Source: an uncultured Clostridia bacterium | Lineage (GTDB): Bacteria; Bacillota; Clostridia; Christensenellales; Aristaeellaceae | Assembly (NCBI GenBank): GCA_947165425.1 | Contig: CAMVAJ010000018.1 | Coordinates: 1-36,841, forward strand | DNA length: 36,841 nucleotides | Reading direction: 5' to 3' | In this document: piece by piece, positions 15,237-26,800 of the stretch | Numbering within the stretch: the stretch's first letter is position 1 | Layout: every line of letters starts with the position of its first letter | The notes under the pieces: generated by a model | Told to the model about the DNA's origin: nothing | Database searches by the model: none | The model's input: only the letters and a program-made list of their open reading frames with translations | Made by a program: the position numbers and the translations under genes

Positions 15237-15264
15237 TCAGATTGATTGGAAGAATCGGCGTCAT

Positions 15265-15299
15265 GCCTGCTGCCGGATTTCGATGGCCGGCGGGCAGGC
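15265..15299 (+). other. GC-rich hairpin in the 5' untranslated region
   Basis: GCCTGC and GCCGG pair with CCGGC and GCAGGC, with a small bulge and a ten-base loop. No T-run follows, so it is not a terminator. It stands 36 bases before the start codon and may protect the mRNA or hold a regulatory site. Confidence 0.45.
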
Positions 15300-15335
15300 T
15301 GACTTGAAGCTTTTAGAAAAGAAGGTGCTCAGAAG

Positions 15336-16994
15336 GTGCTGAATCGAGAAGGATGGAGGGGCCTTGTACTGACCCTGCTGGTGCTGAGTCTCGCGCTGTG
15401 CGGCGCCGCGATGGCGGAGGAGGAGATCAGCCTCAGTGCCGTCGGCGCGGCCTGCACGATTCCGGACGGATACGTCGTGCTGCGCGCGGACTCGCTGGAG
15501 AGGCATCCGGAGTGGCTCGCACTGCATAACACCACAGCGGAGGAGATGCGCTCGGACTGGACCGCCCGGGGCGTCCTCCTGCAGGCCTGGACGACCAACA
15601 GCGACGCCTGCCTGGAGGTCCGGGCGGTGCGCGATGAGGACGCGGTGGCCTGGTACGATATCGACGATCAGACTCCGCAGACCCGGGCCGCCTACCGGAA
15701 ACGGCATCTGGACAACACGGGCTTCAAGGACTTGGGCTACAATTTTGAGTCCGCCGAGTGGAAGAAGACAGCCCAGGGCCGCTTCCTCATGCTGAAGTAC
15801 AAGCGCACGGAGGACGGCTCCACCTACCGCGGCTACGCCCGCAAGACCATCAAGAACGGCTATACGATCGTGCTGGACTATCAGGTTTACGGACGGGGTC
15901 TGAAAGCCGCGGACAACAACCAGCTGAACAAGATCTGGAAAACCTGGAAGTTTGTGACAACAATCTCCCCGGAGGAGGCAGAGAGCGCCGGCGCCGCCGC
16001 GATGGGGGAGGACGGAGCCGCCGCGACGACGGAGACCGTCCCCTCGGAGGGCGATACCGCGCAGACGCCCCAGACCCCCGTCGCGACGACCGCGAATCTG
16101 AAGCTGACGGTTCCGCCGCCCAGCGAGACCAACACGGGCAAATTCACGGTGGAGGGCACCTGCGATCCCTACACCCATCTCTACTTCGCGCTCCAGCGGA
16201 TGGACGGCTCCACTGAGCCGACGATCTTCCAGACGGACGCGAGCCGGAAGGGCGCCTTCAAGTGCAGCATTCAGCTCCCCCAGGAGGGGAAGTGGCTGAT
16301 GACCGTCAACTGTGAGAAGGAGGGCCAGATCGTACAGGAGTTTGTGGTCGTCCCGGTGACCGAGTACCAGGCGAACCTCCTGGTGGTGAATCTGTCGGAG
16401 GAGCTGCCGGCGGAGATGGAGCTGACCGGCGATACGCTGGTGATCTCCGGCACCACGGTCAAGCAGACCACCGTGCAGTGCGTGGTGGAGGGAAAGTACG
16501 ACAAGCAGGTGCGGACCAACAATTCCGGCAAGTTCTCCTTCAAGATCAATACCTCTACGCCGGGCACGTACAACATCGCGCTGATCTTCTCCAAGAAAAA
16601 CTACAGCCCCAGGCGTTTCACCTGCAAAGCGACGCGCAGCGTCAGCGACGAGGAGATGCGCCAGCGGGCGCTGGCGACGGCGGTGAAGCCGGCCTACGTG
16701 ACCTTGACCACCAAGACCAACGCACAGATCGGAAAGATCATGGGCTACGACATGACCGTGACGGAGATCACCCAGAACGGGTCGGGCTGGCTGGTCTTTA
16801 TGGCCATGCGGAATACGGCCACGGGCTACAAGGATCTCGTGGTCGTGAGCACGGAGGAGGAGCCAACCTTTGAGATCGGCTCGGTGCAGCGGATGTACGG
16901 CACGATGATGGGAACCTATCAGATCCAGGACAGCGTGAACGGAGACCAGTATCTCCCCTATTTCAACCTGATCTTCTGGGGCGAAACCACCTGA
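15336..16994 (+). CDS. Secreted protein of unknown function with Ig-like repeats
   Basis: I do not recognise this 552-residue protein. Residues 1-27 are a Sec signal peptide (LVLTLLVLSLALCGAAMA) with cleavage likely after AMA; LALC does not fit a lipobox. Residues 28-215 form an unfamiliar domain (TIPDGYVVLRADS, later YRGYARKTIKNGYTIVLDYQ). Next comes an A/E/T/P-rich linker at about 215-260. Then follow two beta-sandwich-like segments (KFTVEGTCDPYTHLYFAL and LVISGTTVKQTTVQCVVEG) that look like Ig-fold repeats, and a C-terminal segment of about 100 residues. There is no LPXTG motif or transmembrane tail. GTG 15336 follows GAAGGTG by eight bases. It has its own promoter and terminator, so it is monocistronic. 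It may assist cell-envelope assembly, but this is only a guess. Confidence 0.8.
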   Translation: MLNREGWRGLVLTLLVLSLALCGAAMAEEEISLSAVGAACTIPDGYVVLRADSLERHPEWLALHNTTAEEMRSDWTARGVLLQAWTTNSDACLEVRAVRDEDAVAWYDIDDQTPQTRAAYRKRHLDNTGFKDLGYNFESAEWKKTAQGRFLMLKYKRTEDGSTYRGYARKTIKNGYTIVLDYQVYGRGLKAADNNQLNKIWKTWKFVTTISPEEAESAGAAAMGEDGAAATTETVPSEGDTAQTPQTPVATTANLKLTVPPPSETNTGKFTVEGTCDPYTHLYFALQRMDGSTEPTIFQTDASRKGAFKCSIQLPQEGKWLMTVNCEKEGQIVQEFVVVPVTEYQANLLVVNLSEELPAEMELTGDTLVISGTTVKQTTVQCVVEGKYDKQVRTNNSGKFSFKINTSTPGTYNIALIFSKKNYSPRRFTCKATRSVSDEEMRQRALATAVKPAYVTLTTKTNAQIGKIMGYDMTVTEITQNGSGWLVFMAMRNTATGYKDLVVVSTEEEPTFEIGSVQRMYGTMMGTYQIQDSVNGDQYLPYFNLIFWGETT

Positions 16995-17009
16995 TCTCAA
17001 GCCATTCAG

Positions 17010-17040
17010 AGAGGCCTGACGGAGAAATCAGGCCTCTTTT
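17010..17040 (+). terminator. Terminator after the secreted protein gene
   Basis: GAGGCCTGA and TCAGGCCTC form a perfect nine-pair stem with loop CGGAGAAA, followed by TTTT. It lies 16 bases after the stop codon. Confidence 0.93.
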
Positions 17041-17688
17041 GACCGTATGAAAGAACAGGTAAAGAAAAATAAATTATTTGCGAAGATTGAAACATAATTG
17101 TAATAAATAAATAAAATAAAGACAGAAAATGGTTCGATGTAACTGCTGCACATTGCAATGAAGATATACAAATACACTCAAATAAAACCATATAAAATAA
17201 CGATAGAGACCAAAGTCTGCAAGAGCTGGGCGGACGGAAGAACAGCCGGATCAGATTTTAGAAAATTGTCATAATAATGAATGCGAAGCGTCGCATGGCT
17301 CCGGTAGGCGGCGCTTCGTCAGCTTATGGCCGCCTGAAAAAACAGAATAGATGCAGAACAAACTGTAAGGCGGGGCCGCGAGGCTGGATCCAGCGAAGGA
17401 ACCTCCTCAGAAATGATGCAGAGATGTGAAAAATGTGAAGTATTCATGACAAAAAGGCTATGGTTTGGCGCGCTTCAAATGAGCGAAATGGCGCGTAACA
17501 AGTGTAAAAACCACAAAAACAAAAAGAGTACAATGAGCCAAAAACGTCACTTCATGTAACCAGAGCGACCGCTTGGAAGCAAAAAAGCTGAAAAAATACT
17601 TAAAACAAGCTGAATACAGCCCAATAAAGAGTAAAAAAGTATCAAATATAGCGTTTAACTAAATATAACCAAATGCAGGCTAAACCGC
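17041..17688. other. Long AT-rich gene-free spacer before the giant gene
   Basis: This stretch of about 650 bases is much richer in A and T than the neighbouring genes and has stops in all frames at short spacing. The only short open pieces start without ribosome sites. It holds the structured stretch 17284-17335 (listed separately), A-rich tracts around 17100-17130 and 17500-17650, and no tRNA, rRNA or CRISPR repeats that I can see. It is unusually long for a promoter region in this compact segment. Confidence 0.6.
17284..17335 (+). other. Two mutually exclusive GC-rich hairpins
   Basis: CGAAGCGTCGC (17284-17294) can pair with GCGGCGCTTCG (17308-17318), an 11-pair stem with one G-T pair and a 13-base loop. 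Alternatively AGGCGGC (17306-17312) can pair perfectly with GCCGCCT (17329-17335). The two use the same bases, as in a switching RNA, yet they lie about 490 bases before the next gene. Confidence 0.45.
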
Positions 17689-17729
17689 ATTGACGTTTTC
17701 TTGTCAATCGTTGATTTCTGTGCTATAAT
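17689..17729 (+). promoter_or_regulatory. Promoter of the giant surface protein with overlapping inverted repeat
   Basis: -35 TTGTCA (17701-17706) and a perfect -10 TATAAT (17724-17729) are 17 bases apart, with an extended-10 TG. An inverted repeat, ATTGAC (17689-17694) and GTCAAT (17703-17708), overlaps the -35 hexamer and looks like an operator where a repressor could block polymerase. Confidence 0.85.
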
Positions 17730-17740
17730 CAACATGCCAG

Positions 17741-17763
17741 TATAGACCTTCTTTAGGTGTATA
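17741..17763 (+). promoter_or_regulatory. Hairpin at the extreme 5' end of the giant mRNA
   Basis: TATA-G-ACCT and AGGT-G-TATA form a stem with one G-G mismatch and loop TCTTT, starting about five bases after the predicted transcription start. A 5' hairpin of this kind may slow decay of a very long mRNA. Confidence 0.45.
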
Positions 17764-17819
17764 CAGAATTCCTAAGCGTTATCCATGACGTCGGGTGTAC
17801 ATGGAAAGGGAGAAGAACG

Positions 17820-20800
17820 ATGAGGAACAGCAAACTGTCTGCAAGAAACACCGCTACGCTGATGGACCGCGCTCGCGCGTGGATCATGGCGTTGATTATG
17901 CTGGTGTCCTATGTGGATCTGCCCAGCCTGGCCGCGGCGGAAGACGTGCCTGCGGTGGTCGTTGAGGAGACGGCTGACGTGGCTGTGGAGTCCGTGCCGG
18001 TGGCCGAGGAGACCGAGAATCCGGAGGACGCCGTGATCCCGGTGGAGGTGGCCGCTTCCAGTCCATCGGAAGATGATAATAAGGAAGCAACGGCCGCAGA
18101 CGCCTCTGTCGTGGAGGAGGACGTGGCCGAGGAGACGCCGCAGGACGCGGAGCCTTCTAAAGAAAAGAAGGCCGCGCCCGCCATGCCGGTGGAGCAGGTG
18201 GATCACGAGCTGCGGGTGGGTGAGAGCTGGAACGCTTCCATCGCCGAGCCCTACAGCGTCGTGCGTGTCCGCCTGCTGGCGGATCAGGATGAAACCCTGA
18301 TCCTCAGCGCCAAGGGCATGGGTTTGTTTGCGGACCTCTCGAAGGGTGGCGCCAAGCCCGAGCGCTTCCTCTCCAAGGACGGCGAACTGATCGTTCATTT
18401 CGCGGCTACACGCGGCAGCTATGTCGCGACTTTTGCCGCGCTGAATCCTGGCCAGACCGGCAGCTTCACGGTGGAGCTCAGCCGCGCCGCCCAGGAGGAT
18501 CAGTCCATCCAGGAGGAAGCTCCGGCCCCCGAAACCCAGAAGGAAGTCTCTCCCGCTTCCGAAACACCCGTAAATCATGTTGAAGATACAGCTGTCGCCG
18601 AGACGGCTGAGGAAACCGAAGCCCCGGTCGCGGTCGAGACCGCCGAGGACGCCGTGGAGGAGGAGCCCTCGCAGGAGCAGCCTGCCGCGCAGCCCGATGC
18701 CCAGCCCGAGACGGTGGAGGAGACCCCCGCCAGCCAGACGCCCGCCCAGAGCGCGCCGGCGGAGCAGCCTGCCGCTGTGGAGATTCCGGTTCAGACCGTG
18801 AATGAGGACAGCGCTGACGCCGCTGCGGCGGAGAACGCCGAGGCGGAGACTCCCGCCGAGGAGACCCAGGCGACTGTTGAAGGCTCCGAGAAGGAGAACG
18901 CGGCGGAGTCCGTGAACGCCGAGGACGGCGCGGCGGACGAGACAGCCGGCGAAGCCGACGAGGTGCAGGAGAGCGTTGAACCCTCCGAGCAGGCTCCCAC
19001 CGAAGCGCTGACCGAGGCGGAGGAAGAGGCGCAGGTCGTCGAGACGGAGGCTGCCTCCGACGAGCAGCAGCCCGAGGGCGAGACCGACGCCGTCGAAGAG
19101 GAGCAGTCCGAGGACGCGGGCAGCGAGGAAGCCGCCGACGCCGAGCCGACGGAAGCGCAGGGCGAGGACAACGCCGACGCATCCGAGCAGGGTGAGGAAG
19201 GCGAGGACGCCGCTGACGCTGAGCAGGACGACAAGGCCTACACCTTCGGCGAGGAGAAGACCGTCGCGCTGGACGTGATCCTGGCGGCCTGCGGCATCGA
19301 GCTCGACGCGGAGATCCATAAGGTCGAGGCGAAGGGCAAGAATAAGGATTCGATCGCAGTCGAGAAGAATGAGGAAGGTTATCTCGTCACCGCACTGGAG
19401 ACCTTTGACGAAGTGATCCTCAAGATTGTTCTCAAGGGCGAGAAGAATATCGAACTGACCCTGCGCAACCCCGGTGAGACCGCCGACGAGACCGGCGAGG
19501 ACGAGGAAGTCGAAGAGATCGAGGAGATCGTCGAGGTGATCGAGCCGGTCGAGGAGGAGGAGGACGCCGAGGATGCCGAGGACGAGCAGCCCGAGGAAAC
19601 CGAACAGACCGAAGTCTACAGCTATACCTTTGCGGGGATCGAGGACACCGCGCTGGTGAGCTTCATCCTGGCGGCAAATGAGCTCTACCTCGAAGCCTAT
19701 GACGCCGAGGTCAGCGACCCGGAGAAGGTCGAGCTGGACGAGGATCTCAACCTGACGGCGAAGGACTATTTCGACACCGTGACCCTGACCGTGACCGACC
19801 TCGCGAGCGAGGACGCGGTCTATACCATTGCCCTGCACAACCCCGCGCCGGAGGCCGAGACGCCCGCGACGGTCGAGCTGACCGGCGACGAAGTGAAGAT
19901 CAGCCCTCTGGAAGCCAACGGATTCAAGAATCTGATTGATCCTCAGCCCGAGAAGGAGCCCATCGAGGGCATGAAGCGCGGCGCGAAGGCGGCCCCCAAG
20001 GCGGCGGCCAAGGCCGAGAGCATGGACGAGGACGAGGCGCAGCCCGCCAGCATCGTGGGCTATGTCGCCGTGGAGGTCGACCTCAGCATTGAGACCGAGG
20101 AGGGCGTGACCTATGTCGTGCCCGTGACTTTGCCGACCCCCGAAAAGCTGCCCGAGGCCCCCGAGGGCTGGAAGGCCAGCGTCTCCTATGAGCTGTATCA
20201 CATCAACGTGGCCGAGGCCAAGGCCGAGCCCGCCAAGCTGATCAGCGTCGACGACGAGGGCGGCGAGATTACCGGCTATGTGCTCGAGAGCAGCGACTTC
20301 TCACCGTTTGTGCTGAAGTATACGGTGGACTTCACCTATGTGGACGAGGACGGCGGCGTGCACACCTGGAGCTTCCCAGGACAGGGCGAGTATACCCAGG
20401 ACGAGATTCTGACTGCCGCGCAGCCCGCGATTGAGTTCACGAATATCGAATACGAGAGAGCCACGCTTGTGCTCACGGCCCAGGGCGAGGGCGAGATCGG
20501 CGAGAAGGATCTCTATCTCGATCCCGAGGACAGCTACAAGCTGAAGAGCGAGACCGCCTTTGACGACACATACGAGCTGACCATCTATGCGGATGGGAAG
20601 AAGTATGTGTTTACGGTGACGGATGCGGAGGCTTATCAGGTTCAAGTCCAGTACAAGGACAGCGAGGGAAATGCTCTCGAGAGCGCAAGCATTGATCCCA
20701 ATAAGCACTATTATCTCTATCTTGAGACGAATTATAATGGCGAAAAATGCTGGTTTGCTGAGCTGCCAAGAACTTCGACCACTGTTAGTGCGGAAAAATT

Positions 20801-23800
20801 CTATGATTCGAATAACAATGCGACTGATTATAACAGTGGTATGAGTATTAGCAACCCCGGAATCAGAATGAAGGATAATCAAGCTAACAATACGATTGGT
20901 TCTGCATGGGATGCACATCAGGTTAATGGCGATTGCAGACTGGGTGTTGGAGGCAAGATCGGTGATTTCACCATTGAGAGCATCGATACTTCAACAAATG
21001 GAATAGCTGTCTTTACGCTGAAAAAAGCAGCTGTCTATACGGTAACTGTTGAGTTTAGAGATGAGCACGGTGAACTTACCACACCTACAGAGTTCACTCA
21101 GAATTATTCGTTCTATGTAACCATGCCTCATCCTACCGAGATGAATAATGGACATGCTCGTCTGTATGGCTTCCAGTATGATGGTATCTCTCTGAATCAG
21201 TCTTCTGCTTCAAGGGAGTTCAGTTCGTTCAGGAAAAAGCTTAATGAATCCAACAATACGATCGCATATACCTCTGGTGCAAATGTTTCAGTATACGTTG
21301 GCAGGAACATTACAACATATGGTAATGATCACGGAAATGAGAACAGCAAAGAGTATTGGATGAATGAGGTCACATCCATCACGGATCGCATCGCCGACGG
21401 CGCCGTTATCAATGGATATGCTTTCACAGCCACTACCACAGCGAATGGTATAGTCTATACTGGTGTCAAACCCACCCCGTATAGTGTTGTGATTGAGACA
21501 TCAGATGGAAACAGCATTGATTTTGATGGAGATTATAAGAACAATTGGTATCTTCTCTCAACACTAACAAAAGCCAATGGCGCTACTTACTATTATGCTG
21601 AAAAGCTTGCGCTGAATGGATCTAGCCACATTGAGAAGCAGATACCAACGTATTATCGGAACAGCGACACGTCGAAGATTACTTTTGCCAGTCCCGAAAG
21701 CGATTCAGGGACGGAAAAAAGCGCTTATGTCAATGGTGACAACGTAACAAACATACTTGTATACACAGGGAATACCGAGGCTCAGAATTATAAATTGATT
21801 GTTGAAGGTCCGACACAGTCGGATCAGAAACGCGAGCCTTATGGTAATGATGATACGGTTAATAAGTATTCCATTGAAGCGGAAAGCGATAAAGGGGAAG
21901 GCACAATTACATTGACGAAAGTGCCGGACCTCAAATTGAAGACCCAATTCGTACAGAGTGACGGCGAGACGTTGATTACGGACAATCTGCCGACAGATTA
22001 TTACCTGATTGTTCGTATGCATAAAGGCGGAAAGACCTATTATGCTTTGCAGAAGGTCAACGGCAACGCTACCAATTCTGAACCCCTCAGGTTCTATGAA
22101 GGTAAAAAGAATGCTGCGGGCCGAATTGAGATCAACGACGGAATGCCCAATTACTATTCGGGCTCTGAGACGATTACTACACAGGTTGTGACTGGTGTCA
22201 CCGGAACAGACAAGGCTCAAATAGAGAAAGCGATTAATGATTCCGCGACACAGGGTGTGACCCGCTACAACGAAAATACGGTCAAGGGCGACGTGTATCG
22301 CGATTTGACCAAGGATCTATATTCGTCTAAGCCTGAGATTGGGAACAGCGGCAGCGACAAACTTCTGACCGTGACCTTCAAAGCCCAGCCCAACGATGGC
22401 GTTGCGCATAAGATTACGGTTGACTTTTACAGTGCTGTGACCAGGCAAGTAACGGATGTCAACAAGCTCACAAAACTTGACAGCCCGGCACTAGGCGCCG
22501 ATGGGAAATCCTATTATATCATCCTTGAACTGCAGAATAACGGCAAGACAATTGGTTACAAGAAGTCCCCTGTCACTGCTGATATGATCAGCCAAGCCAA
22601 TTCGACAGGCAGCTTTGAGGTAGAGATTCCTGCAGACGAGCATTACTATCTTGTTGACGACGACAGGGTCGAAATCAAGGACAACGGTCATGTTGTAGAT
22701 ACGATCAGGTTTGATCCGTCTGAATATGTGAGCAAGGTGACGCTCTATCAGCTAAACGGTAGTGAGTCTGATACACTCTTGGGCGCGGAACAGAACGGTA
22801 CCCGCAGCATTACTGGTTACGACTTCGGTTATAACAAGAACTGGACAAGCGACGGATACGCGGATCTCAAGACTGATGACTTGACACAGACCAAGCTGGG
22901 CCTGTACAGCGCATATAAGAAGAAGTACCAGGTTCAGGTTGTGTTTGAGGACGAAGAGACTGTTCCCACGCTTGACGGTACTTACGGATTCCGCGTCACA
23001 GTTGACCACAAGACCAGTGGTGGCGAAAGGTATGCAAACGCGTTAAATGCGGTAACACCGGATGGCAACACCATTACGTTCTTGATTGAGAATCAGGATA
23101 CAGGGGAAAGCCCGATGCGAAACTGGACGCAGTATCATACCGGTGACGGCAATTGGGGAAGTACTGCTAATACAAATAGAATTAGCGGCAGCGAGATTTA
23201 TGATCTCGAAATAGGCAAGGGCAACAGTACAAACTTTGTACCGCTGATGGACGGTATGCCGATTACCATCAACGGTGTGCAGTATACTGCGACTTTTGAC
23301 TACCATGACATGGAGACGGCACATAACCTGGAAAACGGTGATGCGCAGGATCCTGGCAAAAAAGTCACGACGATTACAGACAAGATAATTCTCAAAAAAG
23401 CGAAATATGATCCTGCCGTGAAATCACAGACACGTATCGGTGAGGCGTCTGAGTTTGGTATCGTGGCTGGAAAGTATGGCTATAGTGGCTCACATACAGA
23501 GACTAACTTCGCTGTCTACGATGTGAAGCTACCCGAGGTTTCCATCGAAGGATCTGGCTTTGATAAGCCTGTCCCGTTCTATGCTGAAAGAGCTGATGTT
23601 TCCAAGTTTTCTAAGACGGTAAACGACATATACTTCTATACAACTCCTGGACAGAATGTGCCGAGTTCAATCGACGGTGGTCGAACAATCAATGGCTCAA
23701 CAGTCCCGGCCGGTAAGGTCAACATCATTGAAAAAGATGCGGCTACTATTCACAGCTATGTCAAGAGGCTGATCAACATTGGTAAAACAACTTCTGACAA

Positions 23801-26800
23801 ACTTAAGAACGCGAAAAATGGCGTGATAAAGCCTGAGAAGAATACCAGTGTCATTGACCTGCATGAGTTCCCGGATGATGCGACCATCTATATTGATTGC
23901 TCTGAGATTGGTGCTCCGAACAACAATAATCTGACAATCAAAAAACGTGAAGGACAGAGCGTTGTTTTCAATATTCCGCAGGAAGGCTCTGTGACTCTCG
24001 GCAAGTATACCGTACAATTTGTGGATGGTAATGGTCAGAGCGTCAGCGTTGACACCGGTTATGGCTCTGTGAGTAGCATTGAGTCAACAGATCAAGCTGC
24101 AACAAATAGCGACGAAGCCATGAACAGGCGAATTGATAAACTGTTGTTGCAGAAAATTGTGTTCAATGCCTATAATGCAACAAGTGTAACTGTTAGCGAT
24201 AGTGCGGGCTTGTTCCTTGCACCCGAAGCAGTTGACGTGGTAGAAAGAAACTCTGCAGGCTGGTTGATTGCAGGTGAACAGACGCACGTCGAAAATGCCG
24301 GTGAGATGCATTTCTACTTCCATGAACGTACGTTCTCCGGTACAACAACAGCATTCGAAGCGTCCAAGTTCATGAACAGGCTCGATTCTGACGGCCAGAA
24401 GATGATTCCGAACAGTGATCAGGTCTTCACCTTCGCGATGGAGGAACTGGACCGCTCAACGGGTGCCTGGGTAACCAAGCCCAATGCCGTTGTAAAGAAC
24501 AATGGCTCGGCAATCAGCTTCCCCGATATTGAGTATGAGAATGCGAAAGACGAAGGAAAGCACTATTATCGAATCCGCGAACTGTCGGCGGTGGGCAAAA
24601 ACATTATGCCGGCTGACTACTACTACATCGTTGAGGCCACTGTCGTTGTGACGCCCAATGGCGGATCTGTAGACGGAACCTATACGATGAGTGACTCGGA
24701 TAAGTATTACAAACTCAGCAATGATACACTCTACAAGGACGACTTCGTAAACAACGATGTAGCGCAGCAAGTCTACAAAGTGGGGGATGACGGCAAATTA
24801 ATCTATGAAGGATCGACATACCCCAGAGTAGACAAGAAATACTTCTATGTGGATCAGAAGTATCTGACTGGCAATACAGCGGCCGGGTCTTCCTCTGCAG
24901 AGGCAATTCAGTTCGTCAACACCTACGTCGGCCAGTACTGCGTGGCTGTGACCAAGAAGTGGAACGACCAGGGCAATCGCGACGGCGTGCGGCCGACGGC
25001 GATCAAGGTCGAGCTGCAGATGTGGAATGGGACGACTTGGGAGAAAGTCAAGGAGATTGCTCCCGAGAACCAGTACACTTACACGGCGGAAGACGGCGAA
25101 GATACAACAGAGTATGTCGATTATGCACTGCTAAACGATGCGAATAATTGGACGCATCTTGTTCGCGGTGTTAAGATGTACGATGACAACGGCAACACGA
25201 TGCGTTACCGCTGGGTTGAGACAGAAATGCAGTATCCGGGCAACGTTTTCGTTGAAGCTGTTCAGACGCCTGTTAATAGTGGCATCAATGAAGTAATTAA
25301 CAGTTCCTTTACTGTGTACTACAATGCCCAAACTGGTGCTTTCTCCGAGACAAATGATACTGGCTATGAAGCAATGACCTATACCAGCGAGGTGTCTGGC
25401 ATTGATCATCGAACCAGCCCCGACGACGGCGGCACGATCACCTATGTGACCGGGCTGACTAACAAGCACAAGATCTCCGAGACAGAGGTTCAGGCGACCA
25501 AGAAGTGGGTGGACGAGAACGGTACCCCGATTAACGATGCCGCCAAGCTCGCGTCTATGCCGAGCGTTACCTTCCGCCTGCTGGGCGAGTATACTGTGGA
25601 TGAGTACCAGAAGGATAGCAACGGCTTCGTTGTCTATGGCAACGACGGCAAGCCTGTGATTACAGGTACAAAGAAGTATGAAGTTCGCAATATCAGCACG
25701 GTTGATAGTCGTGTTGTCAGCGATATTACTCTGCCGATTGTTGACGAGAATAATAACAAGACATGGGTCGCCTCTTGGACTAACCTGCCCAAGTACTACA
25801 ACGGCCACGAGATCCACTACTATGTGGTTGAGGTCGAGACGCCGACAGGCTACACCACGACCTACATCAAACAAGATGGTTCTGTGGCCGACGAGGCAAT
25901 CAATGCCTGCTATCTTGATGGTGATACTTGGAAGACTACGATTCGCAACACCCTCGACAAGGGCAACCTGGTGATCGACAAGTCTGTCATCATCGACAAT
26001 AAGAAGCAGGAAACCGCGGTCACGGGCAAGACCTTCTATGTGGCTGTGTATCGTAAGGACGGCAATAAGAACTATTGGGTGACCAGCAACAACGGGCTGG
26101 TGGAAAAGACAGATGATGTTGCGCCTGCGAACGCCGTGCGGACGCTTGCTTGGGATGCAACGAACAAGAAGTACAGCCTGACAGTCTCCAACCTGCCTTT
26201 CGGCGAATACACAGTCGTCGAGGTCGTCAACACCGCTGAAGAGAATGAAACGGCGAATTGGCAGGTTGTCTCCGACACCAACGCCACAAAGCTGAACATC
26301 GAGAACACGCAGTTCGTGGCTGGCGTCAGCAAGACCAATGCTACTGCGAAGGTGACCTCTGCCGGCGCGACGACCGAGCTAGTGAACACCTACACCAACA
26401 GCAAGTACTGCATTGCCGTCACAAAGCAGTGGCTCATCAACGGCAAGACCGCGGAGAATGTTGACGAACTCGAGATTGCAGTGAAACTGCAGCGGACGAC
26501 AACGCCGAGCAATACAGATAGTTATGAAGATGTACCGTTTGTAACTATGGGAACAACGGTTACTGGCAATACAACACTGGCCGAGCCTAAACAATCGGAT
26601 CCGCCTGTGCCTGCTGGTACGGTGAACAACAGCGAAAACAACTATAACTATATTCTCTTAAATAAGGCCAACAATTGGTCTGCTGTTGCTGTGGGTGTAG
26701 ATCGGAAAGATCCCAACGGCATTCCGTATAGTTTCCGTTGGATCGAGGGCTATATTGACAACGATGGATGGCATGAAGGCCCGATTGACGGCTGGACACT

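Noticed and set aside
17284-17335. c-di-GMP or other known riboswitch before the giant gene
   Set aside because: A TGGCTCCGGTAGG-like piece recalls part of the c-di-GMP-I aptamer, but the other conserved parts of that aptamer are absent.
17536-17662. Lys-rich short frame ending near 17662
   Set aside because: No ATG or ribosome site, and the Lys bias is what A-rich DNA gives by chance.
17772-20201. Antisense frame of 809 codons over the acidic region
   Set aside because: Repetitive Leu/Gly/Arg-rich translation that mirrors the Glu/Ala-rich region of the plus-strand gene; it has no ribosome site.
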